From contig PCBI01000016.1 in NCBI GenBank assembly GCA_002730875.1, positions 1 to 64,000 on the forward strand: a stretch of DNA of 64,000 bases. The letters run 5' to 3'. Position numbers and translations under genes: made by a program. This document shows, piece by piece, positions 1 through 7,107 of this stretch (position 1 is the first letter of the stretch; every line of letters begins with the position of its first letter). Origin of the DNA: Spirochaetaceae bacterium. GTDB lineage: Bacteria; Spirochaetota; Leptospiria; Leptospirales; Leptonemataceae. The notes under the pieces are model-generated. The model did not search any database. It saw only the letters and a list, made by a program, of their open reading frames with translations, and had not been told where the DNA came from.

Positions 1-1
1 C

Positions 2-184
2 TGGGAATCTGAAATGGCAAAAGAGAACCACGCGTTCGTCATGACGTCCTCCCAGTCAAATGAAGATGCTCAGCATTTCTACAGAAAACTCGGTTATGCT
101 GATTCTGGGTCCCTCAATCTTCCGGGGGAACCCGTTGAGCTACTCTTTATCAAAGACCTTAGGAAACTCGGCAACAGCGCCTAA
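2..184 (+). CDS. GNAT-family N-acetyltransferase, C-terminal part (gene starts outside the window)
   Basis: The frame is open from base 2 to a TAA at 182-184 and gives about 60 residues. It contains the C-terminal GNAT signature: a beta strand ending in FVMTSSQSNEDA, then HFYRKLGYADSG (the alpha4/FYxKLGF segment) and a last strand, VELLFIKDL. GNAT enzymes transfer an acetyl group from acetyl-CoA to an amine; the substrate cannot be read from this fragment. The stop codon lies inside the first heptamer of the following attC site (GCC TAA C), which is typical of a cassette gene. A longer open frame starting at 60 in another register runs through the attC site and is not a gene. Confidence 0.8.
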   Translation, partial: WESEMAKENHAFVMTSSQSNEDAQHFYRKLGYADSGSLNLPGEPVELLFIKDLRKLGNSA

Positions 185-356
185 CTGCACTTTAAGCGCT
201 GCGGGCTCGCTTCGCTCGCTCCTCGAGTTTTCGCGCTTTTTTGTCCGGAGGGTGCTCGGCCAGACGGCCGCTGAAGCTGCAATCCCTGCTCTCCCCAAAA
301 TCTGTTCGGCCTGGCCTGGTTGCAGCCGCGCTTTCGCTTAAAGACCTACGTTAGGC
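179..356 (+). repeat. attC recombination site 1 (178 bp)
   Basis: It starts with GCCTAAC (179-185) and ends with GTTAGGC (350-356). Adjacent L-boxes CTTTAAGCG and CGCTTAAAG are complementary. The interior shares a block with sites 2144-2383 and 3506-3780 (GCTCGCTTCGCTCGCTCCTC, then CGGCCGCTGAAGCTG, GGCCTGGCCT and TGCAGCCGCG). This is the best preserved site of the array. Confidence 0.82.
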
Positions 357-392
357 GAAAGTGCGGCCTTCCGTAGCATTGAATCCAGAATT

Positions 393-1199
393 ATGCTCAT
401 CATCGAGATCAAGAATAGATTACATTCGCTACCAATAGTGAACTACATCTTTGTGGCGGCCCTCGTGGTTTTCGGTCTCGTGACGAGGGTTTCCTTCGGG
501 GAATCAGAACTGGAAGCCTACGCATTTGAGCCGGCCGATCCAAAGCTCTGGCAACTATTGATATCTCCCTTCTTACATGCTGGTCCTATTGCGCTTTTCT
601 ACAATGTTTTTCACTTATTTTTCTATGGTGACAATGTGGAGAATATATTTGGGTCAATTAGATATCCTTTCATATACCTTGTTTGCGGAGTTGCCGGGCT
701 TCTCGTCTATTGGTATATCTATCCTTATTCCGCCGCTTCCATCGTCGGCTCTTCGGCTTCTGTTGCTGGAATAATGGGAGCATACTTGGTGTTCTTCCCG
801 AATGCGCCGGTCCGCATAGTCGGGCAAATGCGTACAACCAAGATTGATACCCCCACTCGATTCTACATCGGATTTATTGCTTGGATCGCTATCTATCTCT
901 TTCTCGATGCAGCCTTTCAGATGTCGAGCAATGGCCGTGAAGGAAGCCTTTACATCGTCATTACTGGCCTGGTATCCGGAATATTAATAGGGGCTATTGC
1001 CCGGAAGCTCGGCCTCGTCCGTCTGCACCTCCAAGCATTCCAGAATCAATCCTCCACTCCAGGAAAACAGATCTGCCCACAATGCTATTCTGAACTCGAC
1101 ATCATTAAATCTGGTGCCTCGTACTGTGAGCATTGCCATTCTTGGATCGTAGCCGGGGCAAAGGGAACTCGAGTTCTCTCGCTCAAGCGGAAGCCTTAG
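393..1199 (+). CDS. Rhomboid-like membrane protein with C-terminal zinc ribbon; probably proteolytically inactive
   Basis: The 268-residue protein has six or so membrane segments and the rhomboid layout. The TM2 region FLHAG...YNVFHLFFYGDNVE (residues 60-83) keeps the Asn and the GDNVE turn. GSSASVAGIMGAYLVFFP (119-136) holds the nucleophile serine at about S121. The TM6 segment that normally carries the catalytic His (AHxGGFxxG) reads IVITGLVSG (188-196), with Val in the His position. The HxxxN histidine before N71 is Ala67. The serine-histidine dyad is therefore incomplete, as in rhomboid pseudoproteases. The C-terminus carries CPQC (228-231) and CEHC (245-248), a zinc-ribbon-like pair. The gene is a cassette; its start lies 36 bp after attC 1 and its stop overlaps the next attC-like site. 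Confidence 0.8.
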   Translation: MLIIEIKNRLHSLPIVNYIFVAALVVFGLVTRVSFGESELEAYAFEPADPKLWQLLISPFLHAGPIALFYNVFHLFFYGDNVENIFGSIRYPFIYLVCGVAGLLVYWYIYPYSAASIVGSSASVAGIMGAYLVFFPNAPVRIVGQMRTTKIDTPTRFYIGFIAWIAIYLFLDAAFQMSSNGREGSLYIVITGLVSGILIGAIARKLGLVRLHLQAFQNQSSTPGKQICPQCYSELDIIKSGASYCEHCHSWIVAGAKGTRVLSLKRKP

Positions 1200-1353
1200 A
1201 TTCAAGGCCGTACCGGGCCAGATCATGGCCGCACCTTCGCCGAACTGCAGCCATGCTTTGGGGGTATTTATGGCGCACGGCTGCAGACGCGCTTGGAAAC
1301 CAAAGCGCGCGCCACAAAAGGCGCTCGACTTCGCTAAAGGACATACATTATGC
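1193..1353 (+). repeat. attC-like site 2, degenerate
   Basis: The first heptamer reads GCCTTAG (1193-1199, containing the rhomboid gene's stop) and the last reads ATTATGC (1347-1353), each a decayed form of GCCTAAC and GTTAGGC. Between them, blocks of the family core are recognisable (CTGCAGCCATGC, CGGCTGCAGACGC, GCGCGCCACAAAAGGCGC, CTTCGCTAAAGGACATAC). It probably no longer recombines efficiently. Confidence 0.55.
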
Positions 1354-1427
1354 TAAATCCGCGAATTGAGGTTTCTGAGAAAATACGAAATTGACGGTCA
1401 TGCAGGCCAGTTCCCTATTGAACCCAG

Positions 1428-2120
1428 ATGGAAAATGACAGATCCCTCCGCTCTTTGGCAAAATACGGCGGTTTTCTTCTCGCCTTTAGTGCTGGATTTG
1501 TGAATATTTCTGCCCTGGCCGGTTTTTTCGGAATCCCTGTTAGCCATCTGACCGGGACTATTTCCAAGTTCTCGTTGAAACTTTCGGAAGCTCAATTCCG
1601 ATCGGCAATATTGCTCGCTGTTGTTGCCGTTAGCTTCCTGATTGGAGCCACCTTCTCCGGATACTTTATCGGCAGCTCAGATCTTAAATTTGGTCGAAAA
1701 TACGGGATAGTTCTGATCGCTCAAAGCGCTATCATACTTTCAGCTATACCTCTTTTCTCCGTGCAATCTATCTGGGCCGAGTATGCCCTTGCCTTTTCCT
1801 CGGGAATGCAGAATGCCCTGGCAACCACCTTCAGTGGCGCCATTATTAGGAGCACACATCTAACGGGCATTATTACCGATATTGGAGTCATCCTGGGAAC
1901 TTCCTTAAGGGCCAGGCGACTACTTTCTACCTGGCATCTCAGTATCCACCTCGCAATCCTCTCTGGATTCATCGCCGGCAGCCTTGTTGGATACATTTCA
2001 TTCAATGCTTTTTCAATCTTCTCGCTTCTTTTGCCGGCGGCTCTCAACTTTCTACTCGGTGCCATCTACTATATCTGGCGGGCTACAGTCGAAAAAAGCC
2101 AACGCTCTCATGACCTCTAG
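1428..2120 (+). CDS. DUF1275 (YoaK-like) family membrane protein
   Basis: The 230-residue, very hydrophobic protein has about six transmembrane segments and the DUF1275 signatures: FSAGFVNISALAGFFGIPVS and THLTGTISK-type sequence near the N-terminus, FSSGMQNALATTFSGAIIRS in the middle, then THLTGIITDIGV. Members of this family are inner-membrane proteins without an established substrate. It is the only gene between attC-like sites 2 and 3, so I read it as cassette cargo. The start ATG is the first in frame; upstream Shine-Dalgarno sequence is weak. Confidence 0.82.
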   Translation: MENDRSLRSLAKYGGFLLAFSAGFVNISALAGFFGIPVSHLTGTISKFSLKLSEAQFRSAILLAVVAVSFLIGATFSGYFIGSSDLKFGRKYGIVLIAQSAIILSAIPLFSVQSIWAEYALAFSSGMQNALATTFSGAIIRSTHLTGIITDIGVILGTSLRARRLLSTWHLSIHLAILSGFIAGSLVGYISFNAFSIFSLLLPAALNFLLGAIYYIWRATVEKSQRSHDL

Positions 2121-2143
2121 CTCAGGCCTAATTGGCGGACTTC

Positions 2144-2383
2144 GCCTAACTGCACTTTAAGCGCTGCGGGCTCGCTTCGCTCGCTCCTCGGGTTTTTATG
2201 CCCGGGGGGTCTCGGCCGACGGCCGCTGAAGCTGAAATCCCTGCTCTTGCCCCTTTCTCTTCGGCCTGGCCTCGTTGCAGCCGCGCGATTTGGGGATGTT
2301 AGAATGCGCGGCTGCAAACGCCGCTCAAGTGAAGTTGCGCGCCCCAGAAGGCCCGCAACTTCACTCAAAGACGTAAGTTAGAA
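2144..2383 (+). repeat. attC recombination site 3 (240 bp)
   Basis: It starts with GCCTAAC (2144-2150) and ends with GTTAGAA (2377-2383); the last base departs from the RRRY consensus. L-box CTTTAAGCG and the imperfect partner ACTCAAAG flank the core. The core repeats the CTCGCTTCGCTCGCTCCTCG block of site 1 and then carries an extra stretch with the inverted pair GAAGTTGCGCG / CGCAACTTC, which lengthens the stem. Confidence 0.78.
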
Positions 2384-2426
2384 AAAAGTCCGCCGGTCCA
2401 TCCTGCTTAGGAGCTAAAGATTTCAA

Positions 2427-3485
2427 ATGAAAGCTAGAAAATTTATCCTTCCAATTCTGCCCTTCCTGCTCATAAGCATAGTCTGGTATTTGCAATTCTC
2501 ATACACACCAGCGTTCCGCTCGGTTGCCGGCTTTGAGTCTGTCTCCGAGATCGCTGAAGTGGAAATAAACGGAACCAGGCAATTCCTGGTAATCAGGGGG
2601 GCGGACCGCAAGTCACCACTACTTCTCGTGCTCCATGGTGGTCCCGGCACACCCTTAACCCCACTCATGCGAAAACACAATGCGGATCTTGAAAGAGAAT
2701 TTGTGGTCGTTTACTGGGAACAAAGAGGTGCCGGAAAATCCTACTCCCTCTTCATGGAACTCCATCCATTCACGCTGGATCAATATGTAGAAGATACAAG
2801 AGCGGTAACCAACTACCTATTGGACAGATTCCAGCGACGGAAGCTGCTGCTATTGGGGCATTCCTGGGGATCTCTGGTCGGACTTACGGCGGCGCACCAC
2901 TACCCGGATCTGTATCGCGCATACATTGGCGTTGGGCAGAACATTGACTTTGTCAGGCAAGAATCACTGGCCTATTCCTTTACCATGGAGAAGGCGAAGC
3001 ACGCTAACGATGAGGAGGCTCTGAATACCCTTAAGGAAATTGGCCCACCGCAACACGGCCGGTATCCCACGGGCGAACAGGCCATTCGCAAACAACGTAG
3101 CATCCTCGCCCGCTACAATGGGGACAGCTTTCGTTACAATATCGAACAGGCGTACACAAGAGCCGTTATCGAATGCACCGAGTACTCGTGGTTCGAAAAG
3201 GCTCTCTTTACCCGGGGTATTCAAAAGAGCTTGCAAGCTGCAGAGCAGGGTCTTCAACCATACAATCTATTTGAAACAGTACCCCAGGTAAAAGTTCCAG
3301 TCTATTTCGTCACCGGTCGCCATGATGCAAATGCAGCGCCCCAATTGGTCAGCGAATACTTTCAGAAGCTTCGTGCCCCAAAAAAAGAACTACTCTGGCT
3401 GGAGAATTCTGCCCATTATCCAATGCTGGATGAGCCAGAGGCATTTCATAGAATTCTCCTAAATATTTCCGAAGCATCTAAATAG
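2427..3485 (+). CDS. Alpha/beta hydrolase, proline-iminopeptidase-like, membrane-anchored
   Basis: The 352-residue protein begins with a basic, hydrophobic N-terminal segment (residues 4-24) that should act as a signal anchor. The catalytic domain has HGGPG (70-74, oxyanion hole), WEQRGAGKS (97-105), GHSWGS with nucleophile S146, an acidic member in TGRHD and a histidine in NSAHYPM near the C-terminus. HGGPG plus GHSWG is typical of the prolyl-aminopeptidase/tricorn-interacting F1 group, which cleaves small peptides or esters; the real substrate is unknown. The ATG has an AGGAG-like site (2409-2414). It is the single gene of its cassette. Confidence 0.8.
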   Translation: MKARKFILPILPFLLISIVWYLQFSYTPAFRSVAGFESVSEIAEVEINGTRQFLVIRGADRKSPLLLVLHGGPGTPLTPLMRKHNADLEREFVVVYWEQRGAGKSYSLFMELHPFTLDQYVEDTRAVTNYLLDRFQRRKLLLLGHSWGSLVGLTAAHHYPDLYRAYIGVGQNIDFVRQESLAYSFTMEKAKHANDEEALNTLKEIGPPQHGRYPTGEQAIRKQRSILARYNGDSFRYNIEQAYTRAVIECTEYSWFEKALFTRGIQKSLQAAEQGLQPYNLFETVPQVKVPVYFVTGRHDANAAPQLVSEYFQKLRAPKKELLWLENSAHYPMLDEPEAFHRILLNISEASK

Positions 3486-3505
3486 CTAAAGCCTGGCGCA
3501 ACTTC

Positions 3506-3780
3506 GTCTAACTGCAGTCTAAGCGCCGCGGGCCTCGTTATTGTTTTGACTCCCCGGTTTTTTGGTGCCTTTATGCTCGGAGGGTGCTCTTATTCCCGAA
3601 GGGGGCTCGGCCGACGACCGCTAAAGCCGACAACCATTGGATTGCTCCAATCTATACGGGGCCTGGCCGCATCGTGACCACGCAGTTTGCGGATAGTAGA
3701 ATGCGCTACGGCAAGCGCCTCTCAAACCAAATTGCGCGTCGCAGAAGGCGCGCAACTGCGCTTAAAGACGTACGTTAGGC
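3506..3780 (+). repeat. attC recombination site 4 (275 bp, longest)
   Basis: It starts with GTCTAAC (3506-3512) and ends with GTTAGGC (3774-3780). The inner pair CGCGCGTCGCAGAAGGCGCGCAA-like region and CGCTTAAAGACGTAC precede the final heptamer. Compared with site 1 it carries extra sequence in the middle (about 3536-3700). Much longer than the 57-141 bp range usually quoted for attC sites. Confidence 0.75.
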
Positions 3781-3836
3781 GAAATCAATGCAAGCTTTCG
3801 CTTGTGTTAGGGGGGCATAAGTGGAAGATTGTCACC

Positions 3837-4298
3837 ATGTTTCAGGTTTCACCCGTTGCAACAATTAAGAACAAACGAAGTCGCCCTGAAGACGACAATT
3901 GGAGCAATTTCCCGTCCGTCATTGAACTTCTGGGCCATGTGTCCTCCGAGACCATACTGGGCCTAGACGCATTCTCGCACATTGAGGTTATATTCCTTTT
4001 TCATCTCGTATCAGAGGACACCATAGTCCTGACCGCAGAGCACCCTCGAGAAAATCCCGATTGGCCCAGAGTGGGAATATTCGCACAGAGAAAGAAATCT
4101 CGACCAAATAGAATTGGATCCACAATCTGCCGTATTGAGCAAGTGGCTGAAAGAAGTATTTCCGTCAGGGGTCTCGATGCCATCGATCAGACTCCCGTTC
4201 TCGATATAAAACCGGTAATGAAGGAATTTTTGCCGGATCGCAATACACAAATCAAGCAGCCATCCTGGTCTACGGAGCTCATGCTGGATTACTGGTAA
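3837..4298 (+). CDS. TrmO-like (TsaA/YaeB family) tRNA N6-threonylcarbamoyladenosine methyltransferase homologue
   Basis: The 153-residue protein shows the TrmO/UPF0066 beta-barrel signatures: GLDAFSHIEVIFLFH (about 41-55), HPRENPDWPRVGIFAQR, the hallmark SRPNRIGSTICRIE, and GLDAIDQTPVLDIKP near the C-terminus. TrmO proteins use S-adenosylmethionine to methylate t6A in tRNA anticodon loops; this copy lacks the C-terminal extension of the enterobacterial enzyme, so a different target is possible. I chose ATG 3837 because the homology begins there (FQVSPVATI); the open frame continues upstream into attC 4. Single gene of its cassette. Confidence 0.8.
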   Translation: MFQVSPVATIKNKRSRPEDDNWSNFPSVIELLGHVSSETILGLDAFSHIEVIFLFHLVSEDTIVLTAEHPRENPDWPRVGIFAQRKKSRPNRIGSTICRIEQVAERSISVRGLDAIDQTPVLDIKPVMKEFLPDRNTQIKQPSWSTELMLDYW

Positions 4299-4331
4299 AA
4301 CCTGGACTTCCCTGAAAGACACAGGTTAGAC
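4299..4331 (+). repeat. attC site remnant (3' end only)
   Basis: Only the 3' tail of the family is left: CTTCCCTGAAAGACACAGGTT followed by the heptamer GTTAGAC (4325-4331). The 5' half and core are missing. A short inverted pair AACCTG/CAGGTT spans the remnant, so a miniature hairpin may still form. The TrmO-like and following gene are thus separated by only 58 bp. Confidence 0.6.
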
Positions 4332-4356
4332 GAAAGCGTGCCAGGTTGCAAAAGAA

Positions 4357-4818
4357 ATGCAAACAGAGCGGTCCATAGCAAATCATACGGCACTCATTTG
4401 GAAGGATAAGCATATTCCCGACTCTCACAGCCTGATCTCCGCAATATTCTCAATGGTTCAGGGAAATGCCCTCGCGGTTCTGAGCTTTGATAGTGCGCCC
4501 TTTCGCCCATCGGACGAGGAAAAAGAACAAGGCTGGACCACCGTGGAAAAAGCATCAGTAATCCCCACTCTCGAGACCATCGATCAAGTCCCCCTGGCCG
4601 ATTTTACTGAACTCATGTTCTTCGAAACACAACCAGACACTCTACCCGAGCCTTTGGTCAACGAACATGGATTTGACCCAACGGTGGCCAACTGGGATGC
4701 TCACATAATTCTACGACTGCGTTCAATAAATCCGAAACTCTGGATTCTAGATGGCGACACGATTTCGACAATCTGCCGAGATGCAGGGATCCTCCAACTA
4801 CTGCGCTCTATTCGATAA
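4357..4818 (+). CDS. Hypothetical cassette protein
   Basis: A 153-residue soluble protein that I do not recognise. It is slightly acidic, with no signal peptide or membrane segment. The middle (SVIPTLETIDQVPLADFTELMFFE) and the end (WDAHIILRLRSINPKLWILDGDTISTICRDAG) look like well-formed beta/alpha structure. It lies between two truncated attC remnants on the same strand as its neighbours. Codon use looks like the rest of the array. The end LQLLRSIR is followed by the next attC heptamer 13 bp after the stop. Confidence 0.65.
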   Translation: MQTERSIANHTALIWKDKHIPDSHSLISAIFSMVQGNALAVLSFDSAPFRPSDEEKEQGWTTVEKASVIPTLETIDQVPLADFTELMFFETQPDTLPEPLVNEHGFDPTVANWDAHIILRLRSINPKLWILDGDTISTICRDAGILQLLRSIR

Positions 4819-4831
4819 AGGGCCCGCCTTC

Positions 4832-4866
4832 GCCTAACGTACGTTTTTAAGCGCATTTCGCGCAAC
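4832..4866 (+). repeat. attC site remnant (5' end only)
   Basis: It starts with GCCTAAC (4832-4838) followed by GTACGTTTTTAAGCGC. This is nearly the exact reverse complement of the 3' end of site 4 (GCGCTTAAAGACGTAC + GTTAGGC). The core and 3' half are absent, and the next gene starts 10 bp later, so the two flanking cassettes are effectively fused. Confidence 0.6.
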
Positions 4867-4876
4867 AGGATACCAA

Positions 4877-5824
4877 ATGAAGTCCAGGATTCAGAAGCTC
4901 CTCACTATCACTCCAGATCAAATCCGATTTTCGCTATTCATAGCCCTTACGATAAGCATAAGCATAGTAGCTGTGCGCTTCATAAACCTTGGTTACGCTG
5001 GCTATCCTGCCGAACCATTTCTCAGGCTTGAGACCGGCAGTAAGCCATTCTACTTTGCATTAATAGGGACACCCAACGCATTCAGGTTCATATTCACCAA
5101 TCACATGATGCAATACTATGCCCTACCTGGACTTCTGCCGTTTTTCTTTCTGTTGTCTCCTTATAGATTCTTAATCAATGACTTCCATGGACGCGTTGCT
5201 TCTTTCTTTCTGATTGTGACATCAGCTATTACGCTGGCTCATTTTGCCTCGTATCATTCAGAACTCGGTACCGGCTACTGGGAGAACCCTCTCCTGAAAA
5301 TCACCTTGCTGATCCTCTCTGTCCCAGCTCTAATCTACTATGTATTGCTCTTCTTTAGTGGATTGATTGTATTCTCCAAGCACGAGATATCCTGGGAGGT
5401 AGTTCAGTCTAACCTGAAGAAGCACCTATCGCGCTATTTGATCCTGTTCCTGATACTCCTTACAGCGTTTAAGGCATACCATGATTTAGGTACCGAGCTT
5501 CTCAGATACTGGGACTCTCTCTACTTGCTCCTCTTAATGTCCCTTCCTGCTGTCTTACTAAGTTTCCTACCGGCGTTCTACTATTTTCAATCGCTGTCAG
5601 GTAAGAATACCTCTTCCAGCTTGCGACTCACTCCATGCCTTCTGGCAATATTAATGATTTATTCCGCTTCTACGGTCGTATTTGGCATTCTGTATTCCAT
5701 TCTCTCCCAGGAGAGTGCCAGCACCGCCCTATTGGTCGTCCATCTGATCCTATTCTATTTGGTTTACTCTGTATTTAGCTCTTATGCTCTTGTACTAACT
5801 CACAACGCGGGTGCACAAGAATAG
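4877..5824 (+). CDS. Polytopic membrane protein of unknown function
   Basis: The 315-residue protein has about seven hydrophobic segments (for example residues 16-35, 75-95, 105-125, 140-165, 188-205, 215-240, 255-275, 283-305) and short polar loops. I recognise no family motif. Long hydrophobic runs such as LLLLMSLPAVLLSFLPAFYY argue for a real integral membrane protein. It is the single gene between a truncated attC on the left and a fuller site on the right. The ATG follows an AACAGGAT stretch with only a weak ribosome-binding site. Confidence 0.65.
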   Translation: MKSRIQKLLTITPDQIRFSLFIALTISISIVAVRFINLGYAGYPAEPFLRLETGSKPFYFALIGTPNAFRFIFTNHMMQYYALPGLLPFFFLLSPYRFLINDFHGRVASFFLIVTSAITLAHFASYHSELGTGYWENPLLKITLLILSVPALIYYVLLFFSGLIVFSKHEISWEVVQSNLKKHLSRYLILFLILLTAFKAYHDLGTELLRYWDSLYLLLLMSLPAVLLSFLPAFYYFQSLSGKNTSSSLRLTPCLLAILMIYSASTVVFGILYSILSQESASTALLVVHLILFYLVYSVFSSYALVLTHNAGAQE

Positions 5825-5993
5825 ACATATTGACCAGCGACACAGCCGAAACGTTTTCCATTTGCGCGAAGAAGGCCTGGCTCTCGCCACAGCCGCGCTT
5901 ATCGGGCACGTCAGGGGACGCGGCTGGGAACGCGCGGCGGCAAAAATGGAGCAGTCCAGGGCGCGCAACTTCGCGTGAAAAAATACGTTAGGC
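5825..5993 (+). repeat. attC recombination site 7, 5' heptamer decayed
   Basis: The 3' end is intact: CGCGCAACTTCGCGTG, then GTTAGGC at 5987-5993. The core pair CACAGCCGCGC / GACGCGGCTG is present. No clear RYYYAAC heptamer follows the preceding stop codon, so the 5' boundary is approximate. Confidence 0.6.
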
Positions 5994-6017
5994 GTAATGC
6001 GCCGATAAGGGAAGAAA

Positions 6018-6596
6018 TTGAGACCTGAGCTAAATAGAGAAACTGACCCCGAAGTCTTCATAAATTTCTATTGGTTGAAGGAAGAACTGATCGCATTCTG
6101 TAAGTATCACTCTATTCCGACCGGGGGTAAAAAGCAAGTCTTGACTCAGCGGATCTACTCCTATCTAAAAACAGGAGTCCCACCATTACATCCAAAGACT
6201 TCTATAAAAAGGACTACTAAATCGAATGCTCCCCTCTCCCTCAGTTCACGGATCCCGGAAGGATATAAGAATGATCAGCGCCACAGAGAGTTCTTCAAGG
6301 CCGAAATCGGTGATCATTTTGCGTTCAATGTCCGCTTTATGGATTGGATGAAAAACAATCCCGGAAAGACTTACAAAGCAGCGGTATCCGAATGGAAAAG
6401 AATCGACCAGGAAAGAAGGAACGGAAGGCGCAATCCGATAGCGCCCCAATTCGAGTACAATCAGTACACACGAGATTTCTTTCGAGCGAATCCTGGTGCC
6501 TCCAGAGTTCAAGCTGTGAAATGCTGGAAATATAAAAAGTCATTACCGGGCCACAATCGCTATGAACAGGATGATCTCATTGCTCTCAATGATTAA
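6018..6596 (+). CDS. SAP-domain protein (DUF6434-like)
   Basis: The 192-residue protein starts at a TTG 24 bp after attC 7, with AAGGGAAG upstream. The N-terminal part (residues 17-52, FYWLKEELIAFCKYHSIP then GGKKQVLTQRIYSYLKTG) is a SAP helix-extended-helix domain, a DNA/RNA-binding fold. The C-terminal half has repeated REFFKAEIGDHFAFN and TRDFFRANPGASRVQA motifs with WMKNNPGKTYKAAVSEWKRI, matching the DUF6434-type partner domain as I remember it. A nucleic-acid-binding role is likely but the function is unknown. Last clearly delimited cassette gene. Confidence 0.72.
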   Translation: MRPELNRETDPEVFINFYWLKEELIAFCKYHSIPTGGKKQVLTQRIYSYLKTGVPPLHPKTSIKRTTKSNAPLSLSSRIPEGYKNDQRHREFFKAEIGDHFAFNVRFMDWMKNNPGKTYKAAVSEWKRIDQERRNGRRNPIAPQFEYNQYTRDFFRANPGASRVQAVKCWKYKKSLPGHNRYEQDDLIALND

Positions 6597-6639
6597 GGTT
6601 TCTTTCAGCAGATAAAGAAAGGAGAATTCCTGGAGGCAT

Positions 6640-6800
6640 TTCGACAAACCGGGCTTTAAGCGTGGCGAACTCACTTAGCTCCCTCCTCGTTTTTTTCCCC
6701 TCCGCCCGCAGAGTGCTTTTTTGCCGAAGGGTGCCCGGCCCACAACAGCTGACGCTGAATCTGAGATACCTTATGCGGTGTGGCCGCGTCGAGACAGTTT
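6640..6800 (+). repeat. attC-like site 8, decayed
   Basis: The block CGGGCTTTAAGCGTGGCGAA, CTCCCTCCTCG, GCAGAGTGCTTTTTTGCCGAAGGGTGCCCGGCC, CAGCTGACGCTGAATCTG aligns with the first 110 bp of site 1. The first heptamer is decayed (GACAAAC) and no GTTRRRY is found downstream. Confidence 0.5.
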
Positions 6801-7107
6801 TCTCCGGCCTTAAATCGCGGAACCTGGCGAAGAGGCGGACTATCCTGGTGACCTGGGAGACAGATTCAACCCCATTCGAAATGTTATCGAGGAGAGCAGA
6901 AACCGGAGCCAATCGCTTCAAAGCAACAAGGACCGCTAATTCCAGCCAGGGCCCCGGGCCCGCTCCCCATTTGACTTCTGTTTGGAGCCTGGACGGCTGA
7001 TTGAAATACACAATGAACCCGGTCTCCATACTCAAGAAAGACTCTTGTCTCCAGGAAAGCCAACCCCGGAGAGGGCCCCAGGTTGGCCAGGCTATATGGG
7101 ATACTTA
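6801..7107. other. Intergenic stretch without a recognisable gene
   Basis: About 300 bp between the decayed attC-like site and the next lipoprotein gene. Open frames here are short and show no homology that I recognise. It may hold an eroded cassette. Confidence 0.4.

Larger units (their letters stand above)
1..6800 (+). mobile_element. Integron gene-cassette array (downstream part)
   Basis: Eight consecutive single-gene units lie on the + strand, each followed by a site of one repeat family. The sites start with RYYYAAC-type heptamers and end with GTTRRRY-type heptamers, the hallmarks of attC sites. Next to these cores are complementary L-boxes (CTTTAAGCG near the 5' end, CGCTTAAAG near the 3' end). 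Stop codons fall inside or within 25 bp of the first heptamer, and start codons lie 24-56 bp after the last heptamer. Cassette junctions (G|TT) fall near 350, 2377, 3774, 4325 and 5987. The orientation places attI and the integrase to the left of the window; no integrase is visible here. The right boundary is a gradual decay, not a sharp end. Confidence 0.8.

Noticed and set aside
60-341. 93-codon open frame at the left edge
   Set aside because: It runs out of frame over the GNAT fragment and then through the attC site; Arg/Ser-rich low-quality composition.
179-3780. Reading the repeats as MITEs or an insertion-sequence family
   Set aside because: The repeats always sit between a stop and the next start on the same strand, and the ends match attC consensus; no target-site duplications were seen. 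Not fully excluded.
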